Below are positions 50,918 through 63,885 of a DNA stretch of 64,000 nt, piece after piece. The notes beneath the pieces were generated by a model. It searched no databases, had not been told where the DNA came from, and saw nothing but the letters and a program-made list of their open reading frames with translations. The stretch lies in assembly GCF_029227915.1 (NCBI RefSeq), contig NC_079887.1:4464001-4528000 (forward strand), in the 5' to 3' direction. The first letter of the stretch is position 1. Every line of letters starts with the position of its first letter. The stretch is from Hydractinia symbiolongicarpus (lineage: Eukaryota; Cnidaria; Hydrozoa; Anthoathecata; Hydractiniidae). The position numbers and the translations under genes were made by a program.

Positions 50918-52135
50918 GTACCCAGGGAGTAAACTCATTTCCTGAACGATTTTTTAAATTTTTTTTTCACCACTAAAACGCATGAAACTTGTAGTTTTCA
51001 AAAATGTTTTCATTTTTGATCGGACGCTTAATGAAAGAGGTTTAATCGCCGGCAAACGAAAACCCGCGATTTCCGGTAAATCCCGGGCTTGGCCCGTATA
51101 GTCGAATGTATACAAAGAAAGTACCCTGTGAGTAAACTCATTTACAGAACGATTTTTTAAATTATTTTTTCACCACTAAAACACATGGGACTTGTAGTTT
51201 TTAAAAATGTTTTCATTTTTGATGAGACGCTTAATGAAAGAGGTTTAATCGCCGGCAAACGAAAACCCGCGATTTCCCGTAAATCCCGGGCTTGGCCCGT
51301 ATAGTCGAATGTATACAAAGAAAGTACCCTGTGAGTAAACTCATTTCCAGAACGATTTTTTAAATTATTTTTTCACCACTAAAACGCATGAGACTTGTAG
51401 TTTTCAAAAATGTTTTCATTTTTGATGAGACGCTTAATGAAAGAGGTTTAATCGCCGGCAAACGAAAACCCGCGATTTCCCGTAAATCCCGGGCTTGGCC
51501 CGTATAGTCGAATGTATACAAAGAAAGTACCCTGTAAGTAAACTCATTTCCAGAACGATTTTTTAAATTATTTTTTCACCACTAAAACGCATGAGACTTG
51601 TAGTTTTCAAAAATGTTTTCATTTTTGATGAGACGTTTAATGAAAGAGGTTTAATCGCCGGCAAACGAAAACCCGCGATTTCCCGTAAATCCCGGGCTTG
51701 GCCCGTATAGTCGAATGTATACAAAGAAAGTACCCAGGGAGTAAACTCATTTCCTAAACGATTTTTTAAATTTTTTTTTCACCACTAAAACGCATGAAAC
51801 TTGTAGTTTTCAAAAATGTTTTCATTTTTGATGGGACGCTTAATGAAAGAGGTTTAATCGCCGGCAAACGAAAACCCGCGATTTCCGGTAAATCTCGGGC
51901 TTGGCCCGTATAGTCGAATGTATACAAAGAAAGTACCCTGTGAGTAAACTCATTTCCAGAACGATTTTTTAAATTATTTTTTCACCACTAAAACGCATGA
52001 GACTTGTAGTTTTCAAAAATGTTTTCATTTTTGATGAGACGCTTAATGAAAGAGGTTTAATCGCCGGCTAACGAATACCCGCGATTTCCCGTAAATCCCG
52101 GGCTTGGCCCGTATAGTTGAATGTATACAAAGAAA

Positions 52136-52330
52136 GTACCCAGGGAGTAAACTCATTTCTCGAACGATTTTTTAAATTTTTTTTTCACCACTAAAACGCA
52201 TGAAACTTGTAAAATGTTTTCATTTTTGATGGGACGTTTAATGAAAGAGGTTTAATCGCCGGCAAACGAAAACCCGCGATTTCCCGTAAATCCCGGGCTT
52301 GGCCCGTATAGTCGAATGTATACAAAGAAA
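52136..52330. repeat. 195-bp deletion monomer X, copy 7
   Basis: 1413 bp (7 monomers) after copy 6. Confidence 0.93.
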
Positions 52331-53751
52331 GTACCCAGGGAGTAAACTCATTTCCTGAACGATTTTTTAAATTTTTTTTTCACCACTAAAACGCATGAAA
52401 CTTGTAGTTTTCAAAAATGTTTTCATTTTTGATGGGACGCTTAATGAAAGAGGTTTAATCGCCGGCAAACGAAAACCCGCGATTTCCGGTAAATCCCGGG
52501 CTTGGCCCGTATAGTCGAATGTATACAAAGAAAGTACCCTGTGAGTAAACTCATTTACAGAACGATTTTTTAAATTATTTTTTCACCACTAAAACACATG
52601 AGACTTGTAGTTTTCAAAAATGTTTTCATTTTTGATGAGACGCTTAATGAAAGAGGTTTAATCGCCGGCTAACGAATACCCGCGATTTCCCGTAAATCCC
52701 GGGCTTGGCCCGTATAGTTGAATGTATACAAAGAAAGTACCCTGTGAGTAAACTCATTTACAGAACGATTTTTTAAATTATTTTTTCACCACTAAAACAC
52801 ATGGGACTTGTAGTTTTTAAAAATGTTTTCATTTTTGATGAGACGCTTAATGAAAGAGGTTTAATCGCCGGCAAACGAAAACCCGCGATTTCCCGTAAAT
52901 CCCGGGCTTGGCCCGTATAGTCGAATGTATACAAAGAAAGTACCCTGTGAGTAAACTCATTTCCAGAACGATTTTTTAAATTATTTTTTCACCACTAAAA
53001 CGCATGAGACTTGTAGTTTTCAAAAATGTTTTCATTTTTGATGAGACGCTTAATGAAAGAGGTTTAATCGCCGGCAAACGAAAACCCGCGATTTCCCGTA
53101 AATCCCGGGCTTGGCCCGTATAGTCGAATGTATACAAAGAAAGTACCCTGTAAGTAAACTCATTTCCAGAACGATTTTTTAAATTATTTTTTCACCACTA
53201 AAACGCATGAGACTTGTAGTTTTCAAAAATGTTTTCATTTTTGATGAGACGCTTAATGAAAGAGGTTTAATCGCCGGCAAACGAAAACCCGCGATTTCCC
53301 GTAAATCCCGGGCTTGGCCCGTATAGTCGAATGTATACAAAGAAAGTACCCAGGGAGTAAACTCATTTCCTAAACGATTTTTTAAATTTTTTTTTCACCA
53401 CTAAAACGCATGAAACTTGTAGTTTTCAAAAATGTTTTCATTTTTGATGGGACGCTTAATGAAAGAGGTTTAATCGCCGGCAAACGAAAATCCGCGATTT
53501 CCGGTAAATCTCGGGCTTGGCCCGTATAGTCGAATGTATACAAAGAAAGTACCCTGTGAGTAAACTCATTTCCAGAACGATTTTTTAAATTATTTTTTCA
53601 CCACTAAAACGCATGAGACTTGTAGTTTTCAAAAATGTTTTCATTTTTGATGAGACGCTTAATGAAAGAGGTTTAATCGCCGGCTAACGAATACCCGCGA
53701 TTTCCCGTAAATCCCGGGCTTGGCCCGTATAGTTGAATGTATACAAAGAAA

Positions 53752-53946
53752 GTACCCAGGGAGTAAACTCATTTCTCGAACGATTTTTTAAATTTTTTTT
53801 TCACCACTAAAACGCATGAAACTTGTAAAATGTTTTCATTTTTGATGGGACGTTTAATGAAAGAGGTTTAATCGCCGGCAAACGAAAACCCGCGATTTCC
53901 CGTAAATCCCGGGCTTGGCCCGTATAGTCGAATGTATACAAAGAAA
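53752..53946. repeat. 195-bp deletion monomer X, copy 8
   Basis: 1616 bp (8 monomers) after copy 7. It is the last X unit; none follows in the remaining 10 kb. Confidence 0.93.
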
Positions 53947-54420
53947 GTACCCAGGGAGTAAACTCATTTCCTGAACGATTTTTTAAATTTTTTTTTCACC
54001 ACTAAAACGCATGAAACTTGTAGTTTTCAAAAATGTTTTCATTTTTGATGGGACGCTTAATGAAAGAGGTTTAATCGCCGGCAAACGAAAACCCGCGATT
54101 TCCGGTAAATCCCGGGCTTGGCCCGTATAGTCGAATGTATACAAAGAAAGTACCCTGTGAGTAAACTCATTTACAGAACGATTTTTTAAATTATTTTTTC
54201 ACCACTAAAACACATGAGACTTGTAGTTTTCAAAAATGTTTTCATTTTTGATGAGACGCTTAATGAAAGAGGTTTAATCGCCGGCTAACGAATACCCGCG
54301 ATTTCCCGTAAATCCCGGGCTTGGCCCGTATAGTTGAATGTATACAAAGAAAGTACCCAGGGAGTAAACTGATTTCCTGAACGATTTTTTAAATTTTTTT
54401 TTCACCACTAAAACGCATGA

Positions 54421-57260
54421 GACTTGTAGTTTTTAAAAATGTTTTCATTTTTGATGAGACGCTTAATGAAAGAGGTTTAATCGCCGGCAAACGAAAACCC
54501 GCGATTTCCCGTAAATCCCGGGCTTGGCCCGTATAGTCGAATGTATACAAAGAAAGTACCCTGTGAGTAAACTCATTTCCAGAACGATTTTTTAAATTAT
54601 TTTTTCACCACTAAAACGCATGAGACTTGTAGTTTTCAAAAATGTTTTCATTTTTGATGAGACGCTTAATGAAAGAGGTTTAATCGCCGGCTAACGAAAA
54701 CCCGCGATTTCCCGTAAATCCCGGGCTTGGCCCGTATAGTCGAATGTATACAAAGAAAGTACCCAGGGAGTAAACTCATTTCCTGAACGATTTTTTAAAT
54801 TTTTTTTTCACCACTAAAACGCATAAAACTTGTAGTTTTCAAAAATGTCTTCATTTTTGATGAGACGCTTAATAAAAGAGGTTTAATCGCCGGCAAACGA
54901 AAACCCGCGATTTCCCGTAAATCCCGGGCTTGGCCCGTATAGTCGAATGTATACAAAGAAAGTACCCTGTAAGTAAACTCATTTCCAGGACGATTTTTTA
55001 AAGTATTTTTTCACCACTAAAACGCATGAGACTTGTAGTTTTTAAAAATGTTTTCATTTTTGATGAGACGCTTAATGAAAGAGGTTTAATCGCCGGCAAA
55101 CGAAAACCCGCGATTTCCCGTAAATCCCGGGCTTGGCCCGTATAGTCGAATGTATACAAAGAAAGTACCCTGTGAGTAAACTCATTTCCAGAACCATTTT
55201 TTAAATTATTTTTTCACCACTAAAACGCATGAGACTTGTAGTTTTTAAAAATGTTTTAATTTTTGATGAGACGCTTAATGAAAGAGGTTTAATCGCCGGC
55301 AAACGAAAACCCGCGATTTCCCGTAAATCCCGGGCTTGGCCCGTATAGTCGAATGTATACAAAGAAAGTACCCTGTGAGTAAACTCATTTCCAGAATGAT
55401 TTTTTAAATTATTTTTTTACCACTAAAACGCATAAGACTTGTAGTTTTCAAAAATGTTTTCGTTTTTGATGAGACGCTGAATAAAAGAAGTTTAATCGCC
55501 GGCAAACGAAAACCTGCGATTTCCGTAAATCCCGGGCTTGTCCCGTATAGTCAAATGTATACAAAGAAAGTACCCTGTGAGTAAACTCATTTCCAGAACG
55601 ATTTTTTAAATTATCTTTTCACCACTAAAACGCATGAGACTTGTAGTTTTCAAACATGTTTTCATTTTTGATGAGACGCTGAATAAAAAAAGTTTAATCG
55701 CCGGCAAACGAAAACCTGCGATTTCCCGTAAATCCCGGAGTCGACCGTATAGTCAAAAGTATACAAAGAAAGTACCCAGGCAGAAAACTGATTTCCCAAA
55801 CGATTTTTTAAATTAATATTTCACCACTAAAGCCCATGAGACTTGAAGTTTTTAAAAATGTTTTCATTTTTGTTAAGACGCTGAATAAAAGGAGTTTAAA
55901 CGCCGGCAAACGAAAACCTGCGCTTTCCCGTAAATCCCGGACTCGGCCCGTTTAGTCAAAAGTATACAAAGAAAGTACCCAGGGAGTAAACTCATTTCCC
56001 GAACGATTTTTTAATTTTTTTTTTTCACCACTAAAACGCATGAAACTTGTAGTTTTCAAAAATGTTTTCATTTTTGATGAGACGCTTAATGAAAGACGTT
56101 TAATCGCCGGCAAACGAAAGCCCGCGATTTCCCGTAAATCCCGGGCTTGGCCCGTATAATCGAATGTATACAAAGAAAGTACCCTGTGAGTAAACTCATT
56201 TCCAGAACGATTTTTTAAATTCTTTTTTCACCACTAAAACGCATGTGACTTGTAGTTTTGAAAAATGTTTTCATTTTTGATGAGACGCATAATGAAAGAG
56301 GTTTAATCGCTGGCAAACGAAAACCCGCGATTTCCCGTAAATCCCGGGCTTGGCCCGTATAGTCAAAAGTATACAAAGAAAGTACCCAGGGAGTAAACTC
56401 ATTTCCCGAACGATTTTTTAAATTATTTTTTCACCACTAAAACGCATGAGACTTGTAGTTTTCAAAAATGTTTTCATTTTTAATGGGACGCAGAATAAAA
56501 GAAGTTTAATCGCCGGCAAACGAAAACCCGCGATTTCCCGTAAATCCCGGACTCGGCCCATATAGTCAAAAGTATACAAAGAAAGTACCCAGGGAGTAAA
56601 CTCATTTCCTGAACGATTTTTTAAATTATTTTTTCACCACTAAAACGCATGAGACTTGTAGTTTTCAAAAGTGTTTTCATTTTTGATGAGACGCTTAATG
56701 AAAGAGGTTTAATCGCTGGCAAACGAAAACCCGCGATTTCCCGTAAATCCCGGGCTTGGCCCGTATAGTCGAATGTATACAAAGAAAGTACCCAGGGAGT
56801 AAACTAATTTCCTGAACGATTCTTTAAATTTTTTTTCACCACTAAAACGCATGAAACTTGTAGTTTTCAAAAATGTTTTCATTTTTGATGAGACGCTTAA
56901 TGAAAGAGGCTTAATCGCCGGCAAACGAAAACCCGCGATTTCCCGTAAATCATGGGCTTGGCCCGTATAGTCGAATGTATACAAAGAAAGTACCCTGTGA
57001 GTAAACCCATTTCCAGAACGATTTTTTAAATTATCTTTTCACCACTAAAACGCATAAGACTTGTAGTTTTCAAAAATGTTTTCATTTTTGATGGGACGCT
57101 GAATGAAAGAAGTTTAATCGCTGGCACACGAAAACCCGCGATTTCCCGTAAATCCCGGACTCGGCCCGTATAGTCGAATGTATACAAAGAAAATACCCAG
57201 GCAGTAAACTCATTTCCTGAACGATTTTTTAAATTATTTCTTCACCACTAAAACGCATAA
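54421..57260. repeat. 2840-bp (14-monomer) duplication, copy 1
   Basis: Parallels 57261 onward at +2840: CATAAAACTTG at 54822 and 57662, CAAACATG at 55651 and 58492. The offset then drops to +2639 (open frame 55952 to 58591) and +2436 (56709 to 59145), as copy 2 lacks two monomers. Confidence 0.87.
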
Positions 57261-58580
57261 GACTTGTAGTTTTTAAAAATGTTTTCATTTTTGATGAGAC
57301 GCTTAATGAAAGAGGTTTAATCGCCGGCAAACGAAAACCCGCGATTTCCCGTAAATCCCGGGCTTGGCCCGTATAGTCGAATGTATACAAAGAAAGTACC
57401 CTGTGAGTAAACTCATTTCCAGAACGATTTTTTAAATTATTTTTTCACCACTAAAACGCATGAGACTTGTAGTTTTCAAAAATGTTTTCATTTTTGATGA
57501 GACGCTTAATGAAAGAGGTTTAATCGCCGGCTAACGAAAACCCGCGATTTCCCGTAAATCCCGGGCTTGGCCCGTATAGTCGAATGTATACAAAGAAAGT
57601 ACCCAGGGAGTAAACTCATTTCCTGAACGATTTTTTAAATTTTTTTTTCACCACTAAAACGCATAAAACTTGTAGTTTTCAAAAATGTCTTCATTTTTGA
57701 TGAGACGCTTAATGAAAGAGGTTTAATCGCCGGCAAACGAAAACCCGCGATTTCCCGTAAATCCCGGGCTTGGCCCGTATAGTCGAATGTATACAAAGAA
57801 AGTACCCTGTAAGTAAACTCATTTCCAGAACGATTTTTTAAATTATTTTTTCACCACTAAAACGCATGAGACTTGTAGTTTTTAAAAATGTTTTCATTTT
57901 TGATGAGACGCTTAATGAAAGAGGTTTAATCGCCGGCAAACGAAAACCCGCGATTTCCCGTAAATCCCGGGCTTGGCCCGTATAGTCGAATGTATACAAA
58001 GAAAGTACCCTGTGAGTAAACTCATTTCCAGAACCATTTTTTAAATTATTTTTTCACCACTAAAACGCATGAGACTTGTAGTTTTTAAAAATGTTTTAAT
58101 TTTTGATGAGACGCTTAATGAAAGAGGTTTAATCGCCGGCAAACGAAAACCCGCGATTTCCCGTAAATCCCGGGCTTGGCCCGTATAGTCGAATTTTATA
58201 CAAAGAAAGTACCCTGTGAGTAAACTCATTTCCAGAATGATTTTTTAAATTATTTTTTTACCACTAAAACGCATAAGACTTGTAGTTTTCAAAAATGTTT
58301 TCGTTTTTGATGAGACGCTGAATAAAAGAAGTTTAATCGCCGGCAAACGAAAACCTGCGATTTCCGTAAATCCCGGGCTTGTCCCGTATAGTCAAATGTA
58401 TACAAAGAAAGTACCCTGTGAGTAAACTCATTTCCAGAACGATTTTTTAAATTATCTTTTCACCACTAAAACGCATGAGACTTGTAGTTTTCAAACATGT
58501 TTTCATTTTTGATGAGACGCTGAATAAAAAAAGTTTAATCGCCGGCAAACGAAAACCTGCGATTTCCCGTAAATCCCGGA

Positions 58581-58590
58581 GTCGACCCGT
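58581..58590. other. Hybrid junction (one-monomer deletion)
   Basis: GGAGTCGACCCGTTTAGTC joins the GGAGTCGAC of one copy 1 monomer (near 55737) to the CCCGTTTAGTC of the next (near 55939). The monomer between the two breakpoints is absent here. Confidence 0.85.
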
Positions 58591-59199
58591 TTAGTCAAAA
58601 GTATACAAAGAAAGTACCCAGGGAGTAAACTCATTTCCCGAACGATTTTTTAATTTTTTTTTTTCACCACTAAAACGCATGAAACTTGTAGTTTTCAAAA
58701 ATGTTTTCATTTTTGATGAGACGCTTAATGAAAGACGTTTAATCGCCGGCAAACGAAAGCCCGCGATTTCCCGTAAATCCCGGGCTTGGCCCGTATAATC
58801 GAATGTATACAAAGAAAGTACCCTGTGAGTAAACTCATTTCCAGAACGATTTTTTAAATTCTTTTTTCACCACTAAAACGCATGTGACTTGTAGTTTTGA
58901 AAAATGTTTTCATTTTTGTTGAGACGCATAATGAAAGAGGTTTAATCGCTGGCAAACGAAAACCCGCGATTTCCCGTAAATCCCGGGCTTGGCCCGTATA
59001 GTCAAAAGTATACAAAGAAAGTACCCAGGGAGTAAACTCATTTCCCGAACGATTTTTTAAATTATTTTTTCACCACTAAAACGCATGAGACTTGTAGTTT
59101 TCAAAAATGTTTTCATTTTTAATGGGACGCAGAATAAAAGAAGTTTAATCGCCGGCAAACGAAAACCCGCGATTTCCCGTAAATCCCGGACTCGGCCCA

Positions 59200-59206
59200 T
59201 ATAGTC
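59200..59206. other. Hybrid junction (one-monomer deletion)
   Basis: GGACTCGGCCCATATAGTC is followed by GAATGTATAC. In copy 1 GGCCCATATAGTC continues AAAAGTATAC (near 56565), and the GAATG tail with the CTAATTTCCTG unit belongs to the next monomer (near 56770). The switch is in ATAGTC. Confidence 0.85.
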
Positions 59207-60236
59207 GAATGTATACAAAGAAAGTACCCAGGGAGTAAACTAATTTCCTGAACGATTCTTTAAATTTTTTTTCACCACTAAAACGCATGAAACTTGTAGT
59301 TTTCAAAAATGTTTTCATTTTTGATGAGACGCTTAATGAAAGAGGCTTAATCGCCGGCAAACAAAAACCCGCGATTTCCCGTAAATCCTGGGCTTGGCCC
59401 GTATAGTCGAATGTATACAAAGAAAGTACCCTGTGAGTAAACCCATTTCCAGAACGATTTTTTAAATTATCTTTTCACCACTAAAACGCATAAGACTTGT
59501 AGTTTTCAAAAATGTTTTCATTTTTGATGAGACGCTGAATAAAAGAAGTTTAATCGCCGGCAAACAAAAACCGGCGATTTCCCGTAAATCCCGGCCTTGG
59601 CTCGTATAGTCGAATGTATACAAAGAAAGTACCCAGGGAGTAAACTCATTTCCCGAACGATTTTTTATATTATTTTTTCACCACTAAAACGCATGAGACT
59701 TGTAGTTTTTAAAAATGTTTTCATTTTTGATGAGACGCTTAATGAAAGAGGTTTAATCGCCGGCAAACGAAAACCCGCGATTTCCTGTAAATCCCGGGCT
59801 TGGCCCGTATAGTCGAATGTATACAAAGAAAGTACCCTGTGAGTAAACTCATTTCCAGAATGATTTTTTAAATTATTTTTTTACCACTAAAACGCATAAG
59901 ACTTGTAGTTTTCAAAAATGTTTTCGTTTTTGATGAGACGCTGAATAAAAGAAGTTTAATCGCCGGCAAACGAAAACCTGCGATTTCCCGTAAATCCCGG
60001 GCTTGTCCCGTATAGTCAAATGTATACAAAGAAAGTACCCTGTGAGTAAACTCATTTCCAGAACGATTTTTTAAATTATCTTTTCACCACTAAAACGCAT
60101 GAGACTTGTAGTTTTCAAACATGTTTTCATTTTTGATGAGACGCTGAATAAAAAAAGTTTAATCGCCGGCAAACGAAAACCTGCGATTTCCCGTAAATCC
60201 CGGAGTCGACCGTACAGTCAAAAGTATACAAAGAAA

Positions 60237-62060
60237 GTACCCAGGGAGTAAACTGATTTCCCAAACGATTTTTTAAATTAATATTTCACCACTAAAACCC
60301 ATGAGACTTGAAGTTTTTAAAAATGTTTTCATTTTTGATAAGACGCTGAAAAAAAGGAGTTTAAACGCCGGCAAACGAAAACCTGCGATTTCCCGTAAAT
60401 CCCGGACTCGGCCCGTATAATCAAAAGTATACAAAGAAAGTACCCAGGGAGTAAACTCATTTCCGGAACGATTTTTTAATTTTTTTTTTCACCACTAAAA
60501 CGCATGAAACTTGTAGTTTTCAAAAATGTTTTCATTTTTGATGAGACGCTTAATGAAAGACGTTTAATCGCCGGCAAACGAAAACCCGCGATTTCCCGTA
60601 AATCCCGGGCTTGGCCCGTATAATCGAATGTATACAAAGAAAGTACCCTGTGAGTAAACTCATTTCCAGAACGTTTTTTTAAATTATTTTTTCACCACTA
60701 AAACGCATGTGACTTGTAGTTTTGAAAAATGTTTTCATTTTTGATGAGACGCATAATGAAAGAGGTTTAATCGCTGGCAAACGAAAACTCGCGATTTCCC
60801 GTAAATCCCGGACTCGGCCCATATAGTCAAAAGTATACAAAGAAAGTACCCAGGGAGTAAACTCATTTCCTGAACGATTTTTTAAATTATTTTTTCACCA
60901 CTAAAACGCATGAGACTTGTAGTTTTCAAAAATGTTTTCATTTTTGATGAGACGCTTAATGAAAGAGGTTTAATCGCTGGCAAACGAAAACCCGCGATTT
61001 CCCGTAAATCCCGGGCTTGGCCCGTATAGTCGAATGTATACAAAGAAAGTACCCAGGGAGTAAACTCATTTCCTGAGCGATTTTTAAATTTTTTTTTCAC
61101 CACTAAAACGCATGAAACTTGTAGTTTTCAAAAATGTTTTCATTTTTGATGAGACGCTTAATGAAAGACGTTTAATCGCCGGCAAACGAAAACCCGCGAT
61201 TTCCCGTAAATCCCGGGCTTGGCCCGTATAGTCGAATGTATACAAAGAAAGTACCCAGGGAGTAAACTAATTTCCTGAACGATTTTTTAAATTTTTTTTC
61301 ACCACTAAAACGCATGAAACTTGTAGTTTTCAAAAATGTTTTCATTTTTGATGAGACGCTTAATGAAAGAGGCTTAATCGCCGGCAAACGAAAACCCGCG
61401 ATTTCCCGTAAATCCTGGGCTTGGCCCGTATAGTCGAATGTATACAAAGAAAGTGCCCTGTGAGTAAACCCATTTCCAGAACGATTTTTTAAATTATTTT
61501 TTCACCACTAAAACGCATGAGACTTGTAGTTTTCAAAAATGTTTTCATTTTTGATGAGACGCTTAATGAAAGAGGTTTAATCGCCGGCAAACAAAAACCG
61601 GCGATTTCCCGTAAATCCCGGCCTTGGCTCGTATAGTCGAATGTATACAAAGAAAGTACCCAGGGAGTAAACTCATTTCCTGAACGATTTTTTAAATTTT
61701 TTTTCACCACTAAAACGCATGAAACTTGTAGTTTTCAAAAATGTTTTCATTTTTGATGAGACGCTTAATGAAAGAGGCTTAATCGCCGGCAAACGAAAAC
61801 CCGCGATTTCCCGTAAATCCTGGGCTTGGCCCGTATAGTCGAATGTATACAAAGAAAGTACCCTGTGAGTAAACCCATTTCCAGAACGATTTTTTAAATT
61901 ATCTTTTCACCACTAAAACGCATAAGACTTGTAGTTTTCAAAAATGTTTTCATTTTTGATGGGACGCTTAATGAAAGAAGTTTAATCGCCGGCACACGAA
62001 AACCCGCGATTTCCCGTAAATCTCGGACTCGGCCCGTATAGTCGAATGTATACAAAGAAA
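60237..62060. repeat. 9-monomer duplication, copy 1 (1824 bp)
   Basis: Starts with an AACTGATTTCCCAAACG / AATATTTC unit that recurs 1824 bp later (60261 and 62085). From about 60880 the offset is +2027 (open frames 60882 to 62909, 61172 to 63199), and near 61920 it is +1622. Gains and losses are whole monomers. Confidence 0.82.
60788..60810. other. Hybrid monomer with upstream switch point
   Basis: A GACGCATAATG / CGCTGGC monomer ends in GGACTCGGCCCATATAG. In the neighbouring copies (58970-59200, 62600-62850) these halves lie in successive monomers. The switch is within p141-p170, upstream of the other junctions. The unique AAAACTCGCG change sits at the switch. Confidence 0.75.
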
Positions 62061-63682
62061 ATACCCAGGGAGTAAACTGATTTCCCAAACGATTTTTTAA
62101 ATTAATATTTCACCACTAAAGCCCATGAGACTTGAAGTTTTTAAAAATGTTTTCATTTTTGATAAGACGCTGAATAAAAGGAGTTTAAACGCCGGCAAAC
62201 GAAAACCTGCGATTTCCCGTAAATCCCGGACTCGGCCCGTATAATCAAAAGTATACAAAGAAAGTACCCAGGGAGTAAACTCATTTCCGGAACGATTTTT
62301 TAATTTTTTTTTTCACCACTAAAACGCATGAAACTTGTAGTTTTCAAAAATGTTTTCATTTTTGATGAGACGCTTAATGAAAGACGTTTAATCGCCGGCA
62401 AACGAAAACCCGCGATTTCCCGTAAATCCCGGGCTTGGCCCGTATAATCGAATGTATACAAAGAAAGTACCCTGTGAGTAAACTCATTTCCAGAACGATT
62501 TTTTAAATTATTTTTTCACCACTAAAACGCATGTGACTTGTAGTTTTGAAAAATGTTTTCATTTTTGATGAGACGCATAATGAAAGAGGTTTAATCGCTG
62601 GCAAAGGAAAACCCGCGATTTCCCGTAAATCCCGGGCTTGGCCCGTATAGTCAAAAGTATACAAAGAAAGTACCCAGGGAGTAAACTCATTTCCCGAACG
62701 ATTTTTTAAATTATTTTTTCACCACTAAAACGCATGAGACTTGTAGTTTTCAAAAATGTTTTCATTTTTAATGGGACGCAGAATAAAAGAAGTTTAATCG
62801 CCGGCAAACGAAAACCCGCGATTTCCCGTAAATCCCGGACTCGGCCCATATAGTCAAAAGTATACAAAGAAAGTACCCAGGGAGTAAACTCATTTCCTGA
62901 ACGATTTTTTAAATTATTTTTTCACCACTAAAACGCATGAGACTTGTAGTTTTCAAAAATGTTTTCATTTTTGATGAGACGCTTAATGAAAGAGGTTTAA
63001 TCGCTGGCAAACGAAAACCCGCGATTTCCCGTAAATCCCGGGCTTGGCCCGTATAGTCGAATGTATACAAAGAAAGTACCCAGGGAGTAAACTCATTTCC
63101 TGAGCGATTTTTAAATTTTTTTTTCACCACTAAAACGCATGAAACTTGTAGTTTTCAAAAATGTTTTCATTTTTGATGAGACGCTTAATGAAAGACGTTT
63201 AATCGCCGGCAAACGAAAACCCGCGATTTCCCGTAAATCCCGGGCTTGGCCCGTATAGTCGAATGTATACAAAGAAAGTACCCAGGGAGTAAACTAATTT
63301 CCTGAACGATTTTTTAAATTTTTTTTCACCACTAAAACGCATGAAACTTGTAGTTTTTAAAAATGTTTTCATTTTTGATGAGACGCTTAATGAAAGAGGC
63401 TTAATCGCCGGCAAACGAAAACCCGCGATTTCCCGTAAATCCTGGGCTTGGCCCGTATAGTCGAATGTATACAAAGAAAGTGCCCTGTGAGTAAACCCAT
63501 TTCCAGAACGATTTTTTAAATTATCTTTTCACGACTAAAACGCATAAGACTTGTAGTTTTCAAAAATGTTTTCATTTTTGATGGGACGCTTAATGAAAGA
63601 AGTTTAATCGCCGGCACACGAAAACCCGCGATTTCCCGTAAATCCCGGACTCGGCCCGTATAGTCGAATGTATACAGAGAAA
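62061..63682. repeat. 9-monomer duplication, copy 2
   Basis: Relative to copy 1 it has one extra monomer (TTTTTAATGGGACGCAG unit near 62670-62870) and lacks two near 61450-61855 of copy 1. It contains AGCCCATGAG where copy 1 has AACCCATGAG. Confidence 0.82.
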
Positions 63683-63885
63683 ATACCCAGGAAGTAAACT
63701 CATTTCCTGAACGATTTTTTAAATTATTTCTTCACCACTAAAACGCATAAGACTTGTAGTTTTCAAAAATGTTTTCATTTTTGATGAGACGCTGAATAAA
63801 AGAAGTTTAATCGCCGGCAAACAAAAACCGGCGATTTCCCGTAAATCCCGGGCTTAGCTCGTATAGTCGAATGTATACAAAGAAA

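Larger units (their letters stand above)
50918..53946. repeat. 7- and 8-monomer HOR variants in tandem
   Basis: 50918-52330 (7 monomers) and 52331-53946 (8 monomers) share a CACATGGGAC unit with TTTTTAAAAATG (near 51181 and 52797). The second has one extra ACAGAAC/GGCTAACGAATACCC unit. Both end in X. Confidence 0.85.
37164..54420. repeat. Block D6: homogeneous HOR block
   Basis: Mostly an alternation of two subtypes: AGGG head / CCTGAAC / T9 tract / CATGAAAC, followed by TGTG or TGTAAG head / CCAGAAC / TTATTTTTTC / CATGAGAC. CCGGTAAAT, GGCTAACGAA and AGTTGAATG variants recur in fixed order. HOR copies are nearly identical, making D6 the most recently homogenised part by inspection. Confidence 0.85.
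57261..59530. repeat. 2840-bp duplication, copy 2 (two monomers short)
   Basis: Same monomer order as copy 1 apart from two single-monomer losses, each leaving a hybrid tail (58581-58590 and 59200-59206). Similarity fades near 59530, where GATGAGACGCTGAATAAAAG replaces GATGGGACGCTGAATGAAAG. Confidence 0.85.
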
